64,000 bases of DNA from Cyclospora cayetanensis. Lineage: Eukaryota; Apicomplexa; Conoidasida; Eucoccidiorida; Eimeriidae. Positions 34,820 through 44,905 of the stretch are shown piece by piece (position 1 is the first letter of the stretch; the number at the start of each line of letters is the position of its first letter). A program made the position numbers and the translations under genes. The stretch lies in contig NW_020312748.1 in NCBI RefSeq assembly GCF_002999335.1, positions 62,001-126,000 on the forward strand, read 5' to 3'. The notes under the pieces were generated by a model that saw only the letters and a program-made list of their open reading frames with translations, was not told the origin of the DNA and ran no database searches.

Positions 34820-35301
34820 CAGAGAGAGTGAGAGGATTCTCTCTAGACAGGAAGCGGCCCACCTTCTTTAGCGGAGCTAAGCGTCCACGAGGCTAGCCCC
34901 CCGATTTCCCTCCAGCTGCGTTTGAGCTCTAGGGTAAAGGGTAAATCCACGTCGCAAAAGAAGAGGGGATACTGTAGCATCAAAATGGAAACTGGAAGAC
35001 CCTCTGTTTCCTTGCTGGTGCTGCTGCTGCTCGTGTGCAAGGCTGGAAGTGGAGAGCTCGTCGAAGTGGTCCGAGACGTCCGTAGAGCGCTGGGCTGGTT
35101 AAGGGGGCCCTCTGGAGGGCCCCCTAGAGTCTGAGACTCTTGCGCGATTTGTCGGGGTTCGCAGGAAGTGCAGCAACAGGAAAAGGAGGACAGGGCATCT
35201 CCTCCTGGCTGCGTGCGAGGGTGGGCGTCCACTAGATCCGATGGAGACGCGAATTCATCGTCTGAGGCAAACCGGGGGTCACCCCATTCGCTTTCTTCCA
35301 T
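32722..35301 (-). CDS. Anaphase-promoting complex subunit 10 (APC10/DOC1)
   Basis: Substrate- and degron-binding subunit of the APC/C ubiquitin ligase that drives mitotic exit. Four exons fit in phase: 35301-34863, 34634-34431, 33704-33163 and 32916-32722, about 459 residues against about 185 in human. The DOC domain begins at WREIGGLASWTLSSAK and crosses the first intron to LGNGVQALRDNSSISFWQSE. It continues with HTVTLQFNRE, DESYTPKRIQIKMG, RDVEFVVTDDQNCWWGIELT and LQIAVLTTHQQGRDTHIRQ, then VRIYGP in the last exon. Extra sequence is an acidic, Ser-rich N-terminus of about 120 residues and an insert of about 85 residues between WGIELT and LQIAVL. The insert might hide a small unrecognised intron. 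The usual C-terminal Ile-Arg tail is not obvious. The intron from 34430 to 33705 is full of repeats. Confidence 0.92.
33925..34285. repeat. Degenerate AG-rich tandem repeat in an APC10 intron
   Basis: Interspersed units of the form GGGGATATAGGAGAAAGTAG followed by AAGGGAGAA or AAGGGGGA, varying in length between copies, fill most of the intron between APC10 exons 2 and 3. On the APC10 coding strand it reads as a pyrimidine-rich tract (CTTCTACTTTCTCC), which could affect splicing. It has no coding meaning. Confidence 0.9.
34786..34820. repeat. GATA microsatellite
   Basis: About eight consecutive GATA units in the intron between APC10 exons 1 and 2, about 45 bp from the exon 1 donor. Confidence 0.9.
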
Positions 35302-36322
35302 GATAATGAGGACAAACCGCCTCGGGGAGGCTATACGCCGGAGGGGAAGACGTATGTCCTGGAGTGTCTGGACACCACGCAAAGGGGCAGGGCAATCAGG
35401 AATCTTACAAGAAGAAGCACCAACCAAAGGGAGAGCAGGGAAATTTCAGAAACTAAGCAGGAAATAGCTACGTAAACCCTTCCTTGGAGGCGCTTGTAGT
35501 ACACCGCAGGGATCTTGCGCATGCATTCAGGCAAAAAATGCGGCAAATATTACAGGCGCTGGGGTATTTGTTCCTGTTTGGAGGCTTCAGTGGCATGTCC
35601 TAACGTGTGTACCCCTAAAATCGCTGCAGGGGGTCTGTGGGTGGGTGGGTGTTAGAAGCAAGCAGGGGATCCTTGGGCACCAGCGAGAGGGGGGCCCCGG
35701 GGCCCCCCTCTCGCCAGTACCCATGCCCCAACGTTGACAAGTGCAGCTCTACACTTCACTGCAATTCCATGAGACGGAGGAATGAGCTATTTCGAAAGCT
35801 GTCTCTTCATGCTGCTGCCGGGGGTGCACAACCTCCGGCTCCTCCTTGCTTAGCCCCTCGGTTCATTCCTTATGGTCCACGATCTGTCCTGCTGTGCATT
35901 CTTCGGCTGTTTTTGCGCTGCTCAGCCCCTGTATTGCTGCATTATCCACGTGAGGAACAACCTCACTGTCTCCTGTAGCTCCGAGAGACCCTCGAATGCG
36001 CAGAGAGTATCCAGGGTGCGCCGTGTGCTAACGGCCCCTACTCCGCTTTGACACGGTGCGATATACCTGCAACCATTCTTTTTCTCTGTCTTCTCCGGGA
36101 CCCTTTCTTATTCTACGGGGGTGTTGCTGCAGCTTCCGACGGCCCTCTTCTTCTTGGGTAGCCCCTTCCAGCCGACCCTTGAGCGCTCCGCCTCCCCATC
36201 CGTTGGTGCCGCCTTTCCCTAGAATATCTCGCCTGCCTCTCCATCTCTCTTCTGCCGAGGAAAACAGGCCTTTTTCACCCCAGCTTTCGCCACATGCGCC
36301 CTCTCTGCTCGTTTTCTCCGCC
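35302..36322. other. Divergent intergenic region
   Basis: Lies between the start of APC10 (minus) and the WDR82-like gene (plus), so both promoters are expected here. I see no motif-bearing open frame. A GC-rich inverted stretch with GGGGGCCCC-type symmetry sits near 35690-35710. Confidence 0.4.
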
Positions 36323-37864
36323 ATGACTCGCCGCTGGGATGTACGCCCTTCCGCATGCAGCGGAGGAGGCTCACCAGGAGTCTCCTTGGAGCTTCCACTC
36401 CACACGCCGCGGTCTGTGGGAGCCTCGTTGGAGTGTAGTAGTGCTACTGACAGCGCAGGTGTGCGATACAGCCATGCTTACACTCTACGCGACTCGAATA
36501 TGCGGACCAACGGATTGTGCTTCTCCTCAGATGGCTCCTTGTTGTTTGTAGCTAGCTGGGACTGTTCACTGCACATACACGACCTCAGACGGGGTGTGTC
36601 TATAAGGTCTTTGCACGCGCACAGACACGGCATTGAGAGCGTCTACATCTTGCCCAGCAGCAACCACCTCTGCCTGTGTCCCTCCAAGCTGCAGGGGCCC
36701 CCGCACCCGGCGAAGCAGAGCAAGCAGCCGTCCGGAGGGGGGCCCCCAACGGCAGGCAGACCAGCGGATGCGGGGGGACGGCTGCAGCATGCAGAGGTGG
36801 GCGGCGGGGGCCCACAGGGGCCCCCACTCCCCTTCATTAATCGAGGGGGAGGCCATACGTACAATCTGCGGCTGTGGGATTTGAGAGAGAACCGATATGT
36901 GAAGGTCCTTCCGGTGTCTGCTCGGGTAATCCCAGGGACCGGGGTGTCTGTACACCCCAAGAAAAGCACGTTTTTTTGCTGCACGGATGACGGATGGATC
37001 AAGTATTTCTGCACCGAGAAGGAGATGTATCTCTGGAAGAGGCAGGCGAACACGCGGAGGCCTCTCGCAACCATCGAAGGCGAAGGGAACGTGGGGGCTC
37101 TCTACGAGGGAGAGGGGCTGGTCTCTTTATGGGATCTTAACCGCCTCACCGAACCCTTCCTTAGATTCAAAATCTCGCAGTATCTCATGCAGCAAAAGCC
37201 CAAGCAACAGCAAGAGACACCGACTTCTCTCTCCTTCTCGCCTGATGGCGCCTGGCTGCTCATAGGCACTGACAAGGGCCGTTTACTCGCACTCAGTGCC
37301 TTCACCGGGGAACTCGCAGCTGTATGGGTACCTCCAAAGGGATCCTCCACGGAAAACTCCTCCTTTTGGGGGCGAGAGCTCGACAAGGCGGGAGCTTTCC
37401 TCATAGAGGCGTTCATGGGAGACCTTAGCCAAAGAGACGAGCTCTCCCCTGGCAGCAGCGTGTCCACTGAAGGATTCATTCATGCGGTAGACATTCACTC
37501 AGACGTGCTGCTGTACGGCAACAGAGATGGCTGGGTGTACGGGTACGACCTTACGCAAGCCCTAAAGGGTGCAGCAGCATCCCAGGGTTACCAGAAGGGA
37601 TCCGCAGAGGGGGAGGAGCATGCAAGGCGCTGCTCTACTTGCGGAGGCAGGCAAAGGAGAGGATGTTCACCTTTTATGGAATATTCGGGGGCTTCGTCCG
37701 CAGATGCAAGGGCCATGGAATGCTGTTGCGATATAACGCATAAGCACAGGGTTGCCCTGGGGCCCCACTGGGGGGCCCCTTTGTGGGTAGCGTGCAATCC
37801 GAAACATGAGGTAGTGGCTACTGCCGGCCTTAACTGTTCTGTGTGGAAAGCCTCGGTTAGATGA
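36323..37864 (+). CDS. WD40-repeat protein, WDR82/Swd2-like, single exon
   Basis: WDR82/Swd2 proteins are WD40 propellers shared by SET1/COMPASS histone H3K4 methyltransferase and by RNA 3'-end or termination complexes in the nucleus. The start chosen is ATG 36323 (context CCGCCATG), giving 513 residues; the frame is open further upstream to 36056. Blades seen in order: NGLCFSSDGSLLFVASWDCS with HIHDLRRG; HGIESVYILPSSNHLCL; YNLRLWDLRENRYVKVLPV; GTGVSVHPKKSTFFCCTDDG; LVSLWDLNR; TSLSFSPDGAWLLIGTDKG with LSAFTGELAAVW; IHAVDIHSDVLLYGNRDG; and a last strand VACNPKHEVVATAGLNCSVW. Gly/Pro/Gln-rich inserts break blade 3 (about residues 120-175) and a Cys-rich insert precedes the last blade. Being intronless is unusual for this window. 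The WDR82 assignment rests on overall spacing and is less sure than the WD40 fold. Confidence 0.78.
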   Translation: MTRRWDVRPSACSGGGSPGVSLELPLHTPRSVGASLECSSATDSAGVRYSHAYTLRDSNMRTNGLCFSSDGSLLFVASWDCSLHIHDLRRGVSIRSLHAHRHGIESVYILPSSNHLCLCPSKLQGPPHPAKQSKQPSGGGPPTAGRPADAGGRLQHAEVGGGGPQGPPLPFINRGGGHTYNLRLWDLRENRYVKVLPVSARVIPGTGVSVHPKKSTFFCCTDDGWIKYFCTEKEMYLWKRQANTRRPLATIEGEGNVGALYEGEGLVSLWDLNRLTEPFLRFKISQYLMQQKPKQQQETPTSLSFSPDGAWLLIGTDKGRLLALSAFTGELAAVWVPPKGSSTENSSFWGRELDKAGAFLIEAFMGDLSQRDELSPGSSVSTEGFIHAVDIHSDVLLYGNRDGWVYGYDLTQALKGAAASQGYQKGSAEGEEHARRCSTCGGRQRRGCSPFMEYSGASSADARAMECCCDITHKHRVALGPHWGAPLWVACNPKHEVVATAGLNCSVWKASVR

Positions 37865-39229
37865 GAGGGGGGCTTCCAAGCAGCAGCGGCATCTGCAACA
37901 GACCCGCGCTTGCAAGGGTTGGCAGGCGTGCAAAACACACCCCGAGGCTGCCTCTACGCACTGCTTAAAGGCAACTTTCGAGAGGTCATGGGAGCAGGTA
38001 GAAAGTAAGGCATTTATGGACGTATTTTATGCACAGAAAAGCTGGGGGCATCGGGAGAGTGCTTCCGAAGGGAGGAGGAGGTAGCAGCGAGACACGCAGT
38101 GACCTAACCAGTTCTAGGGTTGTCGCTCTTGCGAAGCTTCCTCCAGAGTGCAAGCTTTCACTGAGTGCGTACAGTTAGTGGTGCAGGGCTACTTCCTTTC
38201 TTGAATACGCTCCTGCTTTTGTGCTGTGCTACCTGACAGCGAGAGTAGGCTAACCGAGCGATTCATAACCTCCGAGTCTTTTTTAGCGCAGCAGGGCCCA
38301 AACTCTGCTCATTGTAGACATGTGCAGAAACCCCATAGAAGGACCGTACGAGTCTGGAATGAGCTCATTCCTAAGAGCAGGAGACATCCTAGAGGCCACC
38401 CGCCAGCACGGTTCAGCCGCCAACTAGTTACATCGACGTGGTCGAAGATTGCTTCAGTGTAGTGACGGTTACCGATAGGGTTGTCCGTGTTTCGCTTGCT
38501 CACGGCATGTTGTCGCTTGCTCATCGTGCCTTTCAAGTACACCAGGAGCGAACGCAGAGCGATCGTGCACAGGCAGGAGCACTCGAACACGTCTCGCTGC
38601 GCTTCTAGGCTTGTGCAGTGGCTGAAAACTTGATAGACAAGGTCTGATTAGGTGCAGTGCAGCGGCCATGGTAGGACTTACGGGGGCTTTCAGGGCCCCC
38701 TGCAGCAGAGGGCGCAGGTGAGGAGCGCTCGCATTAGCGTCGCATGGCGGCGCTAGAGTTCATGAAAATGTATTTCTGGAATAAATTGGTTTCGCTGTGT
38801 CGAGTTATTGGATGAATATCCCGCACAACTTGTACTTGAGGCTGCTTGCGGTTTGGAAGGTCGCCTGGCGGCAGTCAGTGTTTTCAAGGAACACCTGAGG
38901 CCCCGAAGCGCAGCTAAATTGATTCTTGGATTGTAGCCCGTGGATTCTCTCTCTTTTTATATATATTTTTAGTGAGTGTCTGTGTAGGGAGGGAAGCCGA
39001 ATGGCTCTTTGGATCCGGGTAGATGTGCTGCCGTGTTTGCTGCGCTTCTGTGCGGGTTGTCGGTGCTCCTGCTCGCCCCTGTCCTTTTCCCCACTTGACT
39101 CTGTCCAACGGCTTCTACCCCGTGCAAAGGCCTCGTTGTCTGCACCAATGCGCGCGTAAGGAGGCCCCTAGTGCCCCGGTAACCCGGCAGTTGGGGGCCC
39201 TAAGAAACTGACGGGGGCCCCCAAAAGCC
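37865..39229. other. Intergenic region
   Basis: Between the WDR82-like gene and the CCR4-type nuclease gene, both on the plus strand. Short frames on both strands (38226-38669) show no motif or splice continuity. I see nothing else. Confidence 0.4.
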
Positions 39230-42200
39230 ATGCTACGAAGCTTGGAGTGTAGTACTCTGGTGGTCGCAAAGACAAGGCCGCCTGTTGCTATCGAGATCGT
39301 GACTTATATGCCAAGGAATCATACTGCACCCAGGGGTCTGAGGTCTGCTGGTCGGGTGTCACCCCGGCCTTCAGGCTGCTGCCAAGGGGCCCCTGTGCGG
39401 CATCCCCGCAGACAGCACAGCAACCACGTTGCAGCATTGCGGTACAGGGGATCTTCGCAGGAAATGCCGTCCTCTGTCTTTACACTGGGGCTGCGGCAAT
39501 CGCTCTCCACCCCTCCGTGGAACCTCCCCAGCGCCACACTCCCGCAGGGCCTCTCAGAAGAGCAGCAGCAGTGGCATAGCCTGCGACAGCACAGATGCCA
39601 CGCTGAGTGTGTTTGTGACGCTCCTCCGAGGAATGCATTTGCACAGGGAGAGCGCAACGGTGGGCGCCTGCCGGGGAATTCGCGGAGGGCACTGTGGATG
39701 TGGCACTCTCAGCAGGCTCAGTGGCTCTGGCAGTGGCAGCAGGGGCCGGCCGGAAAGGCAGCACCAGCTCCTGAGACTGCCACTGGAGGTGAGTCGGCGC
39801 CTTTACTCCCTTTCTTAATGCACCGCCTGTACGCAGGCTCCTTGTGTTTGCACGACTGTAGTTGCAACCCTCCAGAAGCCGTCTAGAGGTGGCCTTTTGG
39901 GGGTGCCGCAGGAGCAGGAGCGCCCCGCCTACCGACGGGGTGTCAGGAAGAAGAGGCCGCTGCAGCAGCAGTGAGTGCAACAAGAAGGAGCGGCTATCCG
40001 ATGGAGGCAGCGAAGCAGCGTGACGAGCTGCGGCAGCAGGAGCTGCTGCACAGTTGGCACCAGCAGCAGCAGCAGCAAGACAAGCAAAAAATGACTCGTG
40101 CCGCATACAGAAAGCCCGTAGAGAGTTTTATCAAAGGCTTCGGACGGCAGTGGCTGCCAGTAGGCGGAAAAAACCCCTGTGAGCTGTCTCCGACAAACCC
40201 TCGGCTGTCTCCCTCCCCATCGTATGCGGAGGAGGTAGGACTGCCTCCTGGAACCCCCCCCGCTAGTGGAAACTGGCGCATTATGTCCTTCAACATCCTC
40301 GCAGAGAGCCTTGTCGACGAGAAATACGTCAAACAAGTGAGTCTAGCCCCAGACGTGCAAGGCGAGGTGCCTCTGCGTGATTGCCCCCTCCCTGCTGCTG
40401 TTGCTGCCGTTCGTGGTTCAGGTTCTGGCTCACCTCTTGCCATTATGCATCTGTTCCGCCTCTCTTATAGCAGCCTCGATTATTGCCCCTAGTCTCTCTC
40501 TTTCTCTCTCGCGCGCGCGTGTCTAGTCTACCTCTGGGGGGACGAATCCTCGGCGGACTAGCATATGAGCGGTCTCTTCTTAGTGCGATTCATCGTCTGA
40601 TCTACACGCGAGACTGCATGTGGAGACACGAGCCTCACGAGGAAGGCTGCAGGAAGCGTGTGCCTGTTTTATTCGGGGAAAGCCCCTCTCATGCTACCTT
40701 TGTGACTTTTGGATGGTGGTGCCTGCTGTTTTTGCCCCCCAGGATGCGCAGCTGCTAGCCTGGTCAAGGAGGGGATTTGCGGTTCTCAACGAGCTCCTGC
40801 TTCACCTGCCAGCCCTTATTTGTCTCCAGGAGGTCGAGGAGTGTCGTGTGGCTTCTTTCAACCAAGTCTGTCTCTGTCTGTGTGCCCCTCGAGGCGTAGA
40901 TGTCGTGAGAGGTGTCGCGCAGTGTGCGTTTACCGCATTGTGCTGCCTGCAGGCTCAGCGGCCGCTGCAGCCGTAGTATGCCCTTTGCATGGCTCTAGGT
41001 GTTGCACTTGCTGCTTTTCTGCTGGGATGTGGCTGCTGCAGCAGTTAGGTCCTTACGGTTATCGTTCGGTTTACAAGCGTCTGACATCGAAGACGCGAAG
41101 TGATGGAACGGCTGTCTTCTGGCGCGAAGACGTTTTTCGTCTCGTGACTCACGCTGCGTGCGAATTCAACTTCAGGGATGGCAGGTCAGCGCTAGGTGCA
41201 GTTTCAGGAGCTGTTCTCGGCACCCCCGTTGCTCCTAAGCATTTTATTGTATTGCTTGTCTCCTGCCCCTCAGCTGCTCCTTTTTTGTCCTTGTTTGCCG
41301 TCGTTGACGTGCGTGTCTTGAGCTCCCTCCCTCGTAGTCTCTCTTCGTAGGTCTCTCTTCCGTTCCGCCGCGGGGTGTGGATGGTGGTGTCTAAGGGCAT
41401 GACTCCTACGTTTCTCAGTGCTCTCTCCCCTTTCTTTCACCACTTTGACCCTTTCCTTTTTGCTGAGTGCGACTCCCTCCTCCCGGCATGCCCTTACGGG
41501 CGCTGCTAACCCCCCCTGCTGCCCACGCGCTCTCCGCTGTGCTGGTGCTCCGCTGCAGCATCATGGATAAGGACCAAGTGGCCCTCGTCGTGCTCTTGAG
41601 AGAACTGCCCAGGCAGCAGCATGGGCAGGAGCAGCACCTACAAATGCGGCAAGAGGAAGATCAGAGGGCAGTCAAACCCTCGCAGCAGCAGCAGCAGCGG
41701 CATGAGGTGGCAGCAGCGGGTCCCCGTTTCTTAGTGGCAGCCAACACGCATCTCATCTTCTCTCCCGCGCGAGGCGATGTAAAGCTATCGCAGCTGCTGT
41801 ATTTTTTCAGATGTCTCCACGACATGCGGCTGCGGGGGATTCTGACTGCATACGAAGCCCTCACAAACACGGAAGGCTCTTTCTCCGTCTTGAGGGACGG
41901 TGCAGCCTCCGCCTCAGCGTCAACAGTCAGGAGGACGTACTCCAAGGCTGTTCCACATGCCCTTGGACGCTTGTCTGCACAGGGAGATCCTGGCACTGTA
42001 GGGGGAACTACTCACCCCTGGCCTCATCCTAAGACGTTAAGGTGCCCTGGAGCCGAGGCAAACTCCCTCAGGAATGCGCTAGTTGCATGGGCATCAGAGA
42101 AGGGCGAGCGCTACAGAGCAGAGGTTGAGGGCCTTAACGAACGAACACTAGAGGCTGCAGAGAGACTCGTACATGTTGTTGCATGCGGAGACTTCAACTT

Positions 42201-44905
42201 CACCCCTCAGAGTCCGTTTTACCATCTTGTGACTCGAGGCACCATGGATTTCAGCCGTCTTTCCAGGGAAAAACTCTCAGGTAGGGGCCACGCGCTTCCT
42301 GCCCCTTGCATTGATTGCTCACAGCAGCTTGCCCTACGTTTTCCCAGCAGAACAGCCACCTTGGACTGTCGAATTCTTAGTCTCCAATACCACAAAAGGC
42401 GGGTGTAACGCGTGCTGCTCGCCGCAGGGGGACCCTTTTTTTTTGTGCTTCTCAAAGATTTGAAACTGCGCTTCCACATTTGTCTCTTGTTCCCTGCCTA
42501 TTCTTGCGCTTCTCTTCACTGGTCGTATCTGCCCGCCACGCGTCATTTTCACGCCTCATCATGTGCTCCCTCTCCACTGACCTTTGGCAAAGTTGTGCCC
42601 TCAAGCAGCGCTGCTGAGATGCGCGTTCGGCTATTCTCTGGCGGAGACACTTTCTGCACTGTGTCTCTTGTGTTCGACAAGAAGCGCTTGCTTGCATGTT
42701 TTACAGCCTTCAAGGCCTTTGGGGGTACTGCGCCCATCCGCCCATACATAATTGCCGGGCTGTGTCTGCACTTCTCTTGTTCACCTCTCACGCATGCCCT
42801 TCTCTGTATTTCACCGGCTATTTCGTCCTGCGCTTCCCATCTATTCGTACTGTGCGAATGCATGCCTATCATGTGACGGGCTTTCCGCGCGGCTCAAAGA
42901 TTACCTCTTCTCAACCCCTGCACGCTGTGATTTTCTTCGCTCGCTTACAGGCCAGTTTCTGATGTCTTCTAAGATGTATCCCATCAGGTCCATGGGGCAC
43001 TGCTTTGCAGGGGCCTCTGCAATGAAGTGAGCAGAAACCTTCATAACCTGCAGGCGTTTTTTGCTGCCCATGCTTCTTTCTGCATTTAAGTTTCGACGTT
43101 TCAACCTTGCTATTTGCACATCACCGCCTATATTCTACTTTCTCGCCCGCCATGCCCCCGTTTGTAAGTGTGTGTGCTTTTGTGTGTGTATTTGTATGTG
43201 TATTTGTGTGTGTATTTGTGTGTGCTTTTCTATGTGTATTTGTATGTGCCTTTGTATGTGTATTTGTATGTGCCTTTGTATGTGTATTTGTGTGTGTGTG
43301 TGTACTTGTGTGTGCTTTTCTACGTGTATTTGCGTGTGCATTTGTGTGTGCTTTTATGTGTGCTTTTCTACGTGTATTTGTATGTGTATTTGTGTGTGTA
43401 TTTGTGTGTGCATTTGTGTGTGCTTTTCTACGTGTATTTGTGTGTGCATTTGTGTGTGCTTTTCTACGTGTATTTGTGTGTGTAAGGCCATTTTGGTGTT
43501 TCATGGGGTGTGCCTTTGGTTGCTTCTACAAATGTTGAGTCGCTTGCGTCTCGTAATATGTTGTTTAATGTTTCTCCACAGTGCCCCAGAGGCCTCGCGC
43601 CTCCTTACGCAAGTTCCTAAGGGGGTTGCTTCGAGCTGGGAAAAGTCTGTCAGGATGCTGTTTAGAGGGTCAGAGACAGGAGGAGCTGCGGCATCAAGGG
43701 TTGCCGCAGCAGCAGCAGCCGTTGACTCAGACAAAACAGAAACACGAATAGACAAACCCGCCTCAAGTCAGCAAGGGCAAAATCAGCAGCAGCACCAGCA
43801 GCCCTCCTCGAACAGGCAGGGGGGACAAGGCCTGCCTCTCGCCTCTTGCGCACTGGGAGTACCGAAACAAGAGGAGTCTTTCCTGGTGTCTCTGCCCTTC
43901 GCTCTGAAGAGTGCATACGCGATTCCCCCAACAACCCCACAGTCGAGATGGCAATCACAGAAAGGCTCAGGGGACGCTCCAAGCCTTTTTGAGGACAGCC
44001 AGAATCTAGAAAAAGAGGCCGCACCGTCCGTGACACCTGCAACCAACCCCCGGAGGAGCAGCAGCAAGAGCAGCAGCAGCAAGAGCAGCAGCAGCAAGGG
44101 CAGCAGCAGCAAGAGCAGCAGCAGCAAGAGCAGCAGCAGCAGCATTCCTATGGAAGAATTTCTAGAGGAGCCCGCATATACTGCATATCATGGCTGGCAG
44201 AAAGGCTGCATAGATTATATCTTCTTTAGCCCTGGCAATCTGAAAGTAAGCCACCCAACTTCGTCTGCACAGCTAGAAATGCCTGTCCGTGAAGCGTTGA
44301 GCCGAAGGGAAGGGGTGGCCTGTGTATTGAATTACGCTGCAACTGGTGTGCTCTGTTTTATCTTGTGTATTGTTTGTATTCTTTCGATGCGCGCCGCCTC
44401 TCCTGCTTCATCTTCACAGTCCCTCATTTTTCTGGTTCGGCGTGCTGCCCATGTGTAGGTCGCTCAAGTGTATCAGCTTCCCAGTTTGCTAAGCCAGGGA
44501 TGCGTCGGCTCGTGTCCAAATCTGGTAAGGAATCATCATTGGTTCGACTTTTAGTCGCTAACATTCGACTTTTAGTCGCTGGTGGAGGTGCTGTTGAGTC
44601 TGCTGTGGCTGGAAGTGCCATTTCTGCTCGAACTGCTGTTGGTGCTAAGATTGCCCCCGCTGCTCAAAGTAACGGAGGGAGGGAGGGAGGGAAGGGAAGG
44701 GGGCAAATGCCGACTCTGAAATTGTGGATTGTTTCTCTGTGGATGTTATTCACAGCTGTGGCCAGCCTCAGATCACCTCTCCCTCGTTGTTGACCTCGTG
44801 CCTGCGAGAACTCCCTGCTACCAAGAGGAGCCTGCACACAGCCAGCCCTGTGTAGGAGAAGAGAGAAGAGAGTCGAATACTGCGAGGCATGCTGCAGACA
44901 AGTAA
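39230..44905 (+). CDS. CCR4/PDE12-type endonuclease/exonuclease/phosphatase-fold nuclease
   Basis: Likely Mg-dependent poly(A)- or RNA-degrading exonuclease. Nine exons join in phase: 39230-39788, 39912-40336, 40743-40865, 41042-41184, 41559-42280, 42951-42987, 43582-44245, 44459-44524 and 44756-44905, about 962 residues. Catalytic landmarks run through them: WRIMSFNILAE (metal-ligand Asn region), ALICLQEVEE (catalytic Glu), GYRSVYKRLTSKTRSDGTAV, NTHLIFSPARGDVKLSQL, VVACGDFNFTPQSPFYHLV (Asp/Asn), GCIDYIFFSPGNLK (Asp) and PASDHLSLVVDL (terminal Asp-His). All are retained, so it should be active. A His/Gln-rich N-terminal region of about 280 residues and long inserts, including Ser/Lys repeats from an AGC/AAG tract at 44055-44145, separate the core blocks. 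The mitochondrial PDE12 or cytosolic CCR4/Angel subfamily cannot be decided by eye. Confidence 0.92.
43160..43490. repeat. TG/TTTG-rich repeat in a nuclease-gene intron
   Basis: About 330 bp built from TGTGTGTATTTG, TGTGCTTTTC and TATGTGTATTTG units, inside the intron between exons 6 and 7 of the CCR4-type nuclease. It has few stops in any frame, hence spurious open frames reading Cys/Val or His/Thr repeats. Confidence 0.92.

Noticed and set aside
43061..44458. A 465-codon open frame with Cys/Val repeats running into Ser/Lys repeats
   Set aside because: Its first third is the TG-rich intron. Only 43582-44245 is coding, as exon 7 of the CCR4-type nuclease, with a clear acceptor (CTCCACAG) and donor (AAA|GTAAGC).
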